A stretch of 12,040 nt of DNA, taken from NCBI GenBank assembly GCA_016210245.1, contig JACQUR010000253.1:1-12040 (forward strand), given 5' to 3'. The position numbers were made by a program, and so were the translations under genes. The notes beneath the pieces were generated by a model, which was not told the DNA's origin, made no database searches, and worked only from the letters and a program-made list of their open reading frames with translations. Each line of letters begins with the position of its first letter. The stretch's first letter is position 1. The stretch comes from Chloroflexota bacterium (GTDB lineage Bacteria; Chloroflexota; UBA6077; JACQUR01). Shown here in pieces: positions 1 to 5,818 of this stretch.

Positions 1-1492
1 ACGTAAGGTTGTAGGTCAGAAACATCCACCAGAAGTGGAGCTTGCCCAGCTTCTCGTTGAACATGCGTCCGGTGATTTTCGGGAACCAGTAGTAGAGTCC
101 GGCCATCAGGCCAAAGACCTCGCCGCCCATGATGGTGTAGTGGAAGTGGGCGACGACGAAGTACGTGTTTTGCAGTTGAATATCGGTGGGGACGTCCGCC
201 AGGTAGATACCGGTGATGCCGCCGATGAGGAAGTTGAACACGAACGCCAGCGCGAACAGCATCGGCGTAGTCAACCACAGCCGCCCCAGCCAGATGGTCC
301 CCAGGGCCGCCAGGAAGACCAGGCCCGTCGGGACGGAGATCAGCTCGGTGAGCACCATGAAGGGGATGTGCAGGAAGTCCTGCATTCCGCTGGTGAACAG
401 GTGGTGCGCCCACACGATGAAGCTCAGCCCCACAATCCCCAGGAAGCTGCTGGCCACCCACCTGTAGGCGAAGAGCGGCTTGCGCGAGAAGTGGGTGATC
501 ACCTCCAGGGCCAGACCGAAGCCGGGCAGAATCATGATGTAGACCGCAGGATGGGAGTAGAACCAGAACAGGTGCTGATACAGCAGCGGTTGGCCCCCCT
601 GGGCGGCGTTGTAGAAGGACATCCCCGCCACCCGGTCCAGCACCACCGTCAGCAGGGCCGTGGCCACGAACTGGGTGGCGGTCAGGCTGATGAGCGCGGC
701 GCTGAAGATGCTCCATACGAAGATGGGCAGGCGGCCCCAGGTCATGCCAGGGGCGCGGAGCATGACCACGGTGGCGATGAAGTTCAGCCCGCCCAGGATG
801 GACGAGAGCCCGAAGGTGATGAAGGCCAGCAGGAAGAGCAGTTGGCCCGTCTCGTTCACCACGCTCAGCGGCGGGTAGGCCGTCCAGCCGGAGTCGAAGC
901 CGCCGAAGAACAGGCTGGCGATGAGCAGCACCGCCACCGGCGGGACGATCCAGTAGCTCAGCGCGTTCACCCGCGGGAAGGCCACGTCCTCGGCGCCGAT
1001 GAGCAGCGGCAGGGCGAAGTTGGCGAAGCCGCCGATGACGGTGGCCACGGCCACGGCGATCATGATGATCCCGTGCAGGCTCATCACCACGTTGAACTCG
1101 TTGGACCCCATGATGGTCTTGCCCGGGGCCATCAGCTCCACGCGCATCACCATGGCCAGCAGGCCGCCCAGCAGGAACAGGACGAAGAAGGTCACCAGGT
1201 ACTGCACGCCGATGACCTTGTGGTCCGTGGTGAAGCGCAAGTAGCGGCGCCAGTCGTGGACCTCCTCCCGCTTCAGCGGCAGGCCGAACCATTCCCTGGC
1301 CCAGGCGTCCCAGACGCCCACGCCCAGCAGCCAGCCGACCAGCGCAAACACGTAGCCCAGGGCAAGGTACGGCTCCACCATCGTAGCCGCACCCGCCAGG
1401 GCACTGATGAGCGCTACCAGGCCGGCCCCGATGGCGTATCCGACGACGGCGAACGCGATCCCTTTGATCACAGGCAGCAAAGCTACAGCCAT
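1..1492 (-). CDS. coxA: Cytochrome c oxidase subunit I, family A2 type (3' end cut by window edge)
   Basis: Catalytic subunit of a proton-pumping haem-copper oxidase in the cytoplasmic membrane; it reduces O2 to water. The visible 497 residues read continuously. Two hydrophobic stretches (about 5-35 and 40-62) precede the usual core, which begins at TDHK (89-92). Expected ligands are present: haem a H140 and H451, CuB H314, H363 and H364, haem a3 H449, and the cross-linked tyrosine Y318. FYSHPAVY (311-318) is the Tyr-Ser signature of A2 oxidases, which replaces the D-channel glutamate of A1 enzymes. D-channel D169 and N176 are kept. Odd points: the K-channel lysine position after VPTG (387-390) is V392, and the usual His-Asp before TYFVVAHFHY is Q441-N442. 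The ATG at 1492 follows GGAGGG with 7 bases between. It is the last visible gene of the ctaB-cupredoxin-coxB-coxA operon, 12 bp after coxB. Identity is certain. Confidence 0.97.
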   Translation of the reverse strand, partial: MAVALLPVIKGIAFAVVGYAIGAGLVALISALAGAATMVEPYLALGYVFALVGWLLGVGVWDAWAREWFGLPLKREEVHDWRRYLRFTTDHKVIGVQYLVTFFVLFLLGGLLAMVMRVELMAPGKTIMGSNEFNVVMSLHGIIMIAVAVATVIGGFANFALPLLIGAEDVAFPRVNALSYWIVPPVAVLLIASLFFGGFDSGWTAYPPLSVVNETGQLLFLLAFITFGLSSILGGLNFIATVVMLRAPGMTWGRLPIFVWSIFSAALISLTATQFVATALLTVVLDRVAGMSFYNAAQGGQPLLYQHLFWFYSHPAVYIMILPGFGLALEVITHFSRKPLFAYRWVASSFLGIVGLSFIVWAHHLFTSGMQDFLHIPFMVLTELISVPTGLVFLAALGTIWLGRLWLTTPMLFALAFVFNFLIGGITGIYLADVPTDIQLQNTYFVVAHFHYTIMGGEVFGLMAGLYYWFPKITGRMFNEKLGKLHFWWMFLTYNLT

Positions 1493-1504
1493 AGCACCGC
1501 CCTC

Positions 1505-2248
1505 CTACCTTCTCGGGCTCTGCCTGGCAACCCAGGCCTCAAACTGGCTCGGCTCCACAACGGTCACGCCAACCGTCATGCCCGTATGGCCCAGCCCGCA
1601 CAGCTCGGCGCACTGCACCCGGAAGTTGAAGTCGTCTCGATAGTTCCCGGCCGTGTTTGGCGTGGCATGGACCACGGTCACCATGCCCGGCACCGCGTCG
1701 ATCTTCATGCGGAAGGACGGGATCCAGAAGGAGTGGACCACATCGGCGGCGCTGACCTCGAAGCGGACCGGCCGCCCCAGCGGCAGGACCAGCTCCTCCT
1801 TCGTGCTGATCTTTTGCTCGGGGTAGGTGAACTCCCAGAACCACTGGCTCCCCCGCGCCTGCACCACCAGCTCGTTGCCGGCGTGGGCGGCGTGGGTCCT
1901 GATGTCGATGAGCCCTACCGTGCCGTAGCCCGCCAGGAACAACACCAGCCCCAGGGTGACCACCACCCACCCCACCTCCAGCCCAAAGTGGCCCTTGATG
2001 GGTGGTCCGTCCTGGGTGGGCTCGCCTCGCTGGCGGAACCGCACCATGCTGTAGCCGAGGACGATCACCACCAGCGTGAAGATGGGCACCGACAGCGCCG
2101 TCAGCAGGGACATGGCGTTGTCGACGGTGTGGGCCTCGTCGGAGGCGGGCGACGGAAGGATGCCAACGGACAGCACCACCGCCACCCCCACGGCGGTGGC
2201 CACCGCCCAGACGAGGCCCAGGATGACGCCGTGAGTCTTGCCGTTCAT
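1505..2248 (-). CDS. coxB: Cytochrome c oxidase subunit II with CuA site
   Basis: Electron-entry subunit: the CuA centre on the outer face of the membrane accepts electrons from a mobile carrier and passes them to CoxA. 247 residues. Hydrophobic segments lie at about 8-31, 50-68 and 93-113, one more than the usual two-helix hairpin; the first may be a signal or an extra anchor. The cupredoxin domain carries WFWEF (136-140), the aromatic patch for electron entry, and the full CuA ligand set: H172 in VHSFW, then C213, E215, C217, H221 and M224 in CAELCGLGHTGM. There is no C-terminal cytochrome c domain, so this is not a caa3-type subunit II and needs a separate donor, for which the neighbouring cupredoxin is the obvious candidate. 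The ATG follows a GGAGGG at about 10 bases. Its TAG lies 12 bp before coxA, next to the coxA ribosome site. Confidence 0.96.
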   Translation of the reverse strand: MNGKTHGVILGLVWAVATAVGVAVVLSVGILPSPASDEAHTVDNAMSLLTALSVPIFTLVVIVLGYSMVRFRQRGEPTQDGPPIKGHFGLEVGWVVVTLGLVLFLAGYGTVGLIDIRTHAAHAGNELVVQARGSQWFWEFTYPEQKISTKEELVLPLGRPVRFEVSAADVVHSFWIPSFRMKIDAVPGMVTVVHATPNTAGNYRDDFNFRVQCAELCGLGHTGMTVGVTVVEPSQFEAWVARQSPRR

Positions 2249-2269
2249 GACCCTGTGCCCTCCGCCAAC

Positions 2270-2686
2270 CTATCGGCCCGCGCTCGCGCTCTGGGCCGCC
2301 ACTACCTCGACCTTCGCCACCATCCCGGCGTCCTTGTGGGCCGGCAGGGTGCAAGCGACCTCGTAGACTCCTGGCTTGTCGGCGGTGAACTCCACACTCG
2401 CCGTCTCGCCCGCCTTCGCCTCGAGCTTGACCTCCCTCCCGCCTGCCGCGAGCCCTGGGATCGTCAGGTCGTGCTCGATCTTGCCCATGTTGCGCAGCAC
2501 CAGCTTCGTGGGCTTGCCGGCGTCGACGCGGAAGGTATTCGGCTCGAACTTCCACTCGGAGGCCTTGACGACCAGCTCCCCCGAAGCCGGGGCAGCCTGC
2601 CCGCCGCCTCCCTGGGCACATGCCGCCAGCAGCAGGCTCCCCAGCACCAGACTCGGGCCGAGTACCAACCAATCTCGCTTTCGCAT
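2270..2686 (-). CDS. Blue copper (type 1) lipoprotein, auracyanin/rusticyanin-like cupredoxin
   Basis: 138 residues. An N-terminal signal (MRKRDW, then a hydrophobic stretch) ends in the lipobox L-A-A-C with C23, so the mature protein should be lipid-anchored on the outer face of the membrane. A Gly/Ala-rich tether (24-37) leads to one cupredoxin domain. Candidate copper ligands are H72, C112, H117 and M122. The C-x4-H-x4-M spacing is the one found in auracyanin B and rusticyanin rather than plastocyanin. Lying between ctaB and coxB, it is probably a one-electron carrier to the CuA site; that role is inferred. The ATG at 2686 is preceded by GGAGGA at a good distance, and the lipobox fixes this start against a longer upstream reading. 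It could instead be a copper-delivery protein, but the full type 1 ligand set favours electron transfer. Confidence 0.93.
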   Translation of the reverse strand: MRKRDWLVLGPSLVLGSLLLAACAQGGGGQAAPASGELVVKASEWKFEPNTFRVDAGKPTKLVLRNMGKIEHDLTIPGLAAGGREVKLEAKAGETASVEFTADKPGVYEVACTLPAHKDAGMVAKVEVVAAQSASAGR

Positions 2687-2703
2687 AGGATGTCTCCTCC
2701 GTC

Positions 2704-3642
2704 CTACAGTGTGTTCCTCAGCGTCTCCGCCAGGAGACCCAGGAAAACAAGTCCGAGATAGATGCCCGAGAACTTGAACAACCGCCAGCCCGTCACCGCG
2801 CCTGGCCGCTGCACGAGCTGGACGCCCGCGCGCAGGAAACCCACGGCCGCGGCCAGCGCCGCCACGAAGTAGAGCGGCCCCAGGTGCGCGGCCACTCCAA
2901 TCCCGATGGAGAGGGCGACGGTAGCCAGGATGTGGACCGCGACCCACCAGGCGACGCCGCGAGGCCCGACAAGGGCCGGGAGCATGGGCACGCCGGCCCG
3001 CTCGTACTCCCCGCTGCGGGCCAGGGCCAGGCTCCAGAAATGGGCCGGCGTCCAGGCGAAGACCAGGCCGGCCAGCAACCAGGGGACGAGCCCGAGGCCT
3101 GGATCGACGGCCGCCCAGCCGCCAAGCACCGCCGAGCCGCCGGCCGCGCCGCCGATCACGATGTTGAGCGCGGTGCGCCGCTTGAGCCACAGGGTGTAGA
3201 TGGCGGCGTAGACGAACGCGCCCGCGAGCTCGAACCCGGCCAGCGCCAGGTTCACCGCTCCAGCCAGGGCAACGCCGACCACGATCGCGGCCATGCCGCC
3301 GAGCAACACGAGCGAGGGGTGGCGGATCTGGCCGCTCGCCAGTGGGCGCCGTCGCGTTCGGCCCATCCGGGCGTCGATGTCCCGCTCGAAGTAGTGGTTC
3401 AGGGCGGCGGCGCCGCCGGCGCTGAGGCTTCCCGAGACGACCAGGAGCAACACCGTGCCCAGGGGCGGCTGGCCCTGGGCGGCGGCGAAACAGGCGACCA
3501 GGGCCGTGAACAGGACCAGCGAGACGATCCTCGGCTTGGCCAGGATCAGGTAGGCGCGAAGCTGCTCCGCCCTGGCGCCGGTGGCCAGGGAAGGCGCACT
3601 GCCGCTGGCGCGCAACGGACCCGTGTAGACGGTCACGTTCAT
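2704..3642 (-). CDS. ctaB: Protohaem IX farnesyltransferase (haem O synthase)
   Basis: Integral membrane UbiA-family prenyltransferase that adds a farnesyl group to haem b, giving haem O, the precursor of the haem A needed by CoxA. 312 residues, the usual length, with about eight or nine hydrophobic segments. The polyprenyl-diphosphate/Mg motif is N82-x3-E86-x3-D90, followed by R95-T96 and R99-P100. The middle acid is Glu rather than the commoner Asp, a conservative change. LKRRTALNIVIGGAAG (153-168), AWTPAHFWSLAL (196-207) and YERAGVPMLP (213-222) are the other family blocks. The ATG at 3642 follows GGAGG with 7 bases between; the frame is open further upstream, but family length and the ribosome site support this start. 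It is 17 bp upstream of the cupredoxin gene. No ctaA (haem A synthase) is visible. Confidence 0.96.
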   Translation of the reverse strand: MNVTVYTGPLRASGSAPSLATGARAEQLRAYLILAKPRIVSLVLFTALVACFAAAQGQPPLGTVLLLVVSGSLSAGGAAALNHYFERDIDARMGRTRRRPLASGQIRHPSLVLLGGMAAIVVGVALAGAVNLALAGFELAGAFVYAAIYTLWLKRRTALNIVIGGAAGGSAVLGGWAAVDPGLGLVPWLLAGLVFAWTPAHFWSLALARSGEYERAGVPMLPALVGPRGVAWWVAVHILATVALSIGIGVAAHLGPLYFVAALAAAVGFLRAGVQLVQRPGAVTGWRLFKFSGIYLGLVFLGLLAETLRNTL

Positions 3643-3656
3643 GCTTTGCCCTCCGC

Positions 3657-3770
3657 TTACGTCGCCCAGGTGGGCGCACTCGGTTGGTGGAGCGCCCCAT
3701 GATGCACGAACAGTGGCAATACGGTTGCCCCGCGCAACTGCGCGATGAACAGCCTGCGTTTGTCGCTCAT
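3657..3770 (-). CDS. Possible 37-residue coupled ORF between the Rrf2 gene and ctaB
   Basis: The ATG (3768-3770) overlaps the TGA of the Rrf2 gene as ATGA, and the TAA (3657-3659) lies directly before the ctaB ribosome site, 14 bp from the ctaB start. This arrangement fits translational coupling through an otherwise empty 124-bp gap. The peptide is short, with a basic start (MSDKRR) and a weakly hydrophobic middle (RGATVLPLFVHHGAL). I recognise no family. It has no ribosome site of its own beyond the overlap. It may be a real small protein, a leader that carries ribosomes to ctaB, or chance. Confidence 0.3.
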   Translation of the reverse strand: MSDKRRLFIAQLRGATVLPLFVHHGALHQPSAPTWAT

Positions 3771-4237
3771 GGTGCGCCAGCCTCAGTGGGAAGGGTTCGT
3801 TCAGGCAGCGGTCGCGGTCCCGCCCGCAGCTCTGCCCCGCGCCGCACCATGTCAGCGAGCGTGACGCCACCGAAGAGCCGGGTGAACTGGGCATGGGCAA
3901 GGCGGCAGACCTCGTGGACCGGGCAGGTGGGCTGGAGGGGGCAGATATCCGGACGGAGCACGCACCGGTTCACGGCGATCGGGCCCTGGGCGACCTCGAC
4001 GATGGTCAGCAGGTCGATCTCGCCGGCCGGACGGGCGAGCAGCAGGCCGCCTCCCGCGCCCCGCCGCGTGCGCAGCAGCCGGGCGGCTACCAGGCGCGGG
4101 ACGATCTTGCGCAGGAAGGGACGCGGCACCAGGCGGCGGCGGGCGATCTCCAGGGTGGTGGTGGGTACGCCAGACGGCTGGCAGGCCACCTCCAGCATGG
4201 TACGGATCGCGTAATCGGCTTCGCGCGTGAACTCCAT
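3767..4237 (-). CDS. Rrf2-family transcriptional regulator, probable Fe-S sensor
   Basis: 156 residues in the usual Rrf2 size range. The start MEFTREADYAIRTMLEVA is typical of the family. The winged helix follows (TTTLEIARRRLVPRPFLRKI at 26-45, then wing RRGAGGGLLLARP at 58-70). The dimerisation helix and cluster loop contain C92, C99, C105 and C111; three cysteines with similar spacing bind the [2Fe-2S] or [4Fe-4S] cluster in IscR, NsrR and RsrR. Sensing of NO, redox state or Fe-S supply is therefore likely but not decided by sequence. It is the first gene of the minus-strand respiratory cluster, and its stop overlaps a small ORF ahead of ctaB. The palindrome at 4255-4279 ends 17 bp before its ATG, suggesting autoregulation. 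A GGAG lies about 11 bases before the ATG. Confidence 0.9.
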   Translation of the reverse strand: MEFTREADYAIRTMLEVACQPSGVPTTTLEIARRRLVPRPFLRKIVPRLVAARLLRTRRGAGGGLLLARPAGEIDLLTIVEVAQGPIAVNRCVLRPDICPLQPTCPVHEVCRLAHAQFTRLFGGVTLADMVRRGAELRAGPRPLPERTLPTEAGAP

Positions 4238-4254
4238 AGCGAGCCCGGCTCCGA

Positions 4255-4279
4255 CCTAATGTCACTAAGTTGAGTTAGG
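4255..4279 (-). promoter_or_regulatory. Candidate Rrf2 operator (25-bp imperfect palindrome)
   Basis: Reads CCTAA-N4-ACT-T-AGT-N4-TTAGG, symmetric about position 4267, with 16 of 24 non-central positions pairing. It lies 17-42 bp upstream of the Rrf2 start, where a promoter would be expected. Overall length and two-part symmetry resemble known Rrf2 sites. No clear -35/-10 pair was found around it. Binding by the adjacent regulator is inference. Confidence 0.5.
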
Positions 4280-4307
4280 CGACCGTCTAACCCACATTTC
4301 GGCGGCC

Positions 4308-4333
4308 AAAGAAACCACGCCCGCGTGGGCGTG
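4308..4333 (-). terminator. Candidate intrinsic terminator for the small minus-strand ORF
   Basis: On the minus strand a perfect 7-bp stem (CACGCCC/GGGCGTG at 4316-4333) with a 4-base loop is followed by GTTTCTTT. It lies 18 bp after the stop of the ORF at 4351-4602 and upstream of the Rrf2 promoter region, where a terminator would insulate the two. The T tract is short and broken, so it may be weak. Confidence 0.4.
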
Positions 4334-4350
4334 TCAGCAAACTATCGACG

Positions 4351-4602
4351 TTAGCATGCCCGCCAGGGGCCAGGCCGCACCACACCCCGTGGGGTAGTCG
4401 TGCCACCTACCCGAACGGGTGGGGTGTGTGGGGAAATGGCGGGATGCAAGACGTGGGGCGCGATCGGCAGCCGGCCGCCTGGCAGCACCATCGCCACCAG
4501 GCCCGCGCCCGCGAGCGCGAGCGCGCCCTGGATCAGGCGCACGGGCGGCAGACCAGCTTCCAGGATGACACCGCCTACTATCGTGTGCAGGCGTTCAACC
4601 AT
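4351..4602 (-). CDS. Tentative small hypothetical protein with one hydrophobic segment
   Basis: 83 residues with no family I recognise. In favour: an AAGGA ribosome site 7 bases before the ATG, a candidate terminator just after the stop, GC-rich third positions in the first 50 codons, and a plausible membrane segment (about 24-42, IQGALALAGAGLVAMVLPGG). Against: the last 30 codons run through a cluster of short palindromes (4384-4420) and read as low-complexity Pro/Gly/Thr, so the C-terminus may not be under protein selection. It is divergent from the decarboxylase-like gene starting at 4715, about 110 bp away. If it is not real, 4280-4714 is simply a 435-bp intergenic region. Confidence 0.33.
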   Translation of the reverse strand: MVERLHTIVGGVILEAGLPPVRLIQGALALAGAGLVAMVLPGGRLPIAPHVLHPAISPHTPPVRVGGTTTPRGVVRPGPWRAC

Positions 4603-4714
4603 CGTAGTATCCTTGCCTCGCGTCTCTGCGTCCCCGCGTCCCGGAGATCGCTCGGCCCTCTATCGGAGGCCGACAACTGAGAGCTGGATGCTTGCTGAAG
4701 GGAGTAATCCGACT

Positions 4715-5713
4715 GTGAAGCTCAACCTGACGTACGCTGGCGCCCTGTACGATCGCACCCTGGGCCTGTATGACGGCACCATCGCACTCGAGGGGATCAG
4801 CCTCAACTACGTACAGATGTCTCACTGGGAGCTGTTTCGGCGCCAGGCGCGCCACGCCGAGTTCGACGTAAGCGAGTTCTCGCTCTCCACCTACGTCCTG
4901 CTCCACGTGCGCGGCGACCGCCGCATGGTGGCCCTGCCCGTCTTCCCCTCGCGCGTGTTCCGCCACTCGTCTATCTTCGTCAACGTCGGCGCCGGGATCC
5001 GCGAGCCGAAGGACCTGGTGGGCAAGCGCATGGGGACGATGGAGTACCAGCAGACCGCCGGGCTCTGGGCGCGGGGCATGCTGCAGGACGAGTACGGGGT
5101 GCCCGCCGACCAGATGGAGTGGTACTTCGGTGGCTACGACGAGCCCGAGAATTATGTCGAGCGGGTGCCAGTCAAGTTGCCCAACCTGCGCACCAGGACG
5201 ATCTCGAATCGGCAGTGCCTCGACCAGATGCTGGTCGAGGGGGAAATCGACGCGCTCATGGGCGCGGTGCCGCCCAGGTCCTTCCGGACCGGCTCGCCCA
5301 ACGTGCGGCGCCTGTTCCCCAACCCGCGGGAGGTCGAGCTGGACTACTACCGCCGCACGGGGCTGTTCCCGATCATGCACCTGGTGGTGGTCAAGCGGGA
5401 GATCTACGAGCGGGCGCCGTGGGTGGCGGTGAGCCTGTGCAAGGCCTTCGCCCGGGCGAAGACGGCCGGGATGCAGTGGCTCTCCGTGGCGGGCGCGCTG
5501 CGCTGCTCGCTCCCGTGGCTGCCTCTGGAACTGGAGGAGCAGCGGGCCACCATGGGCGACGACGTCTTCCCCTACGGCCTGGAGCCCAATCGCGCGCACC
5601 TGGAGACCTTCCTCCGCTACAGCCAGGAGCAGGGTCTGATCGACCAGCGCCCGGCGCTGGAGGAGCTGTTCGCCCCCGAGACGCACGGCGAGGTGCTGAT
5701 GACGGAGTACTAG
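4715..5713 (+). CDS. 4,5-dihydroxyphthalate decarboxylase-like protein (periplasmic-binding-protein fold)
   Basis: 332 residues from the chosen GTG. It matches the 4,5-dihydroxyphthalate decarboxylase family: a two-lobed fold of the solute-binding type that in characterised members removes CO2 from aromatic acids. Family-like blocks are YDRTLGLYDGTIALEGISLN (12-31), EFDVSEFSLSTY (49-60), LPVFPSRVFRHSSIFVN (74-90), AGIREPKDLVGKRMG (93-107), EYQQTAGLWARGML (110-123) and RRTGLFPIMHLVVVKREIYE (213-232). There is no signal peptide, so a cytoplasmic enzyme fits better than an ABC-transporter binding protein. The GTG is chosen for GGAG about 10 bases upstream; an in-frame ATG at 4688 has a poorer site and would add nine residues. 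No other phthalate-pathway gene is nearby, so the true substrate is unknown. The TAG touches the giant hairpin at 5712-5818. Confidence 0.85.
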   Translation: MKLNLTYAGALYDRTLGLYDGTIALEGISLNYVQMSHWELFRRQARHAEFDVSEFSLSTYVLLHVRGDRRMVALPVFPSRVFRHSSIFVNVGAGIREPKDLVGKRMGTMEYQQTAGLWARGMLQDEYGVPADQMEWYFGGYDEPENYVERVPVKLPNLRTRTISNRQCLDQMLVEGEIDALMGAVPPRSFRTGSPNVRRLFPNPREVELDYYRRTGLFPIMHLVVVKREIYERAPWVAVSLCKAFARAKTAGMQWLSVAGALRCSLPWLPLELEEQRATMGDDVFPYGLEPNRAHLETFLRYSQEQGLIDQRPALEELFAPETHGEVLMTEY

Positions 5714-5818
5714 GCGTAAGACGTAAGACGTAAAACGTAAGACGTAAAACGTAACACGTGAAGGGTGCTTACGTGTTACGCCTTACGTTTTACGTTTTAC
5801 GTCTTACGTTTTACGTCT
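5712..5818. repeat. Giant near-perfect hairpin of ACGTAAR heptamers between convergent genes
   Basis: The left arm has seven tandem 7-bp units (5714-5762) of the form ACGTAAG/A/C. The right arm has seven inverted units (5768-5816). Folding positions i and j with i+j=11530 pairs 5712-5759 with 5771-5818: 48 positions with two A-C mismatches and three G-T pairs, around an 11-base loop. It includes part of the TAG of the upstream gene and the whole TAA (5811-5813) of the downstream minus-strand gene. It may act as a bidirectional terminator or be a small mobile palindromic element. It is not a CRISPR array: units are 7 bp without spacers. Confidence 0.9.

Noticed and set aside
35..2761. A very long plus-strand open frame of about 900 codons
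   Set aside because: It runs antisense to coxA, coxB and the cupredoxin gene, is rich in His, Gln, Arg and Gly, and has no ribosome site or family motif. It is a GC-rich shadow frame.
2687..3700. Upstream extension of the cupredoxin frame to 476 residues
   Set aside because: The added part is a shifted reading of ctaB; the lipobox signal and ribosome site place the start at 2686.
3643..3900. Longer start for ctaB giving 398 residues
   Set aside because: The extra 86 residues overlap the Rrf2 gene and are unlike CtaB; the ATG at 3642 has GGAGG and gives family length.
5714..5816. CRISPR array
   Set aside because: Units are 7 bp with no spacers, and half are inverted; no cas genes are present.
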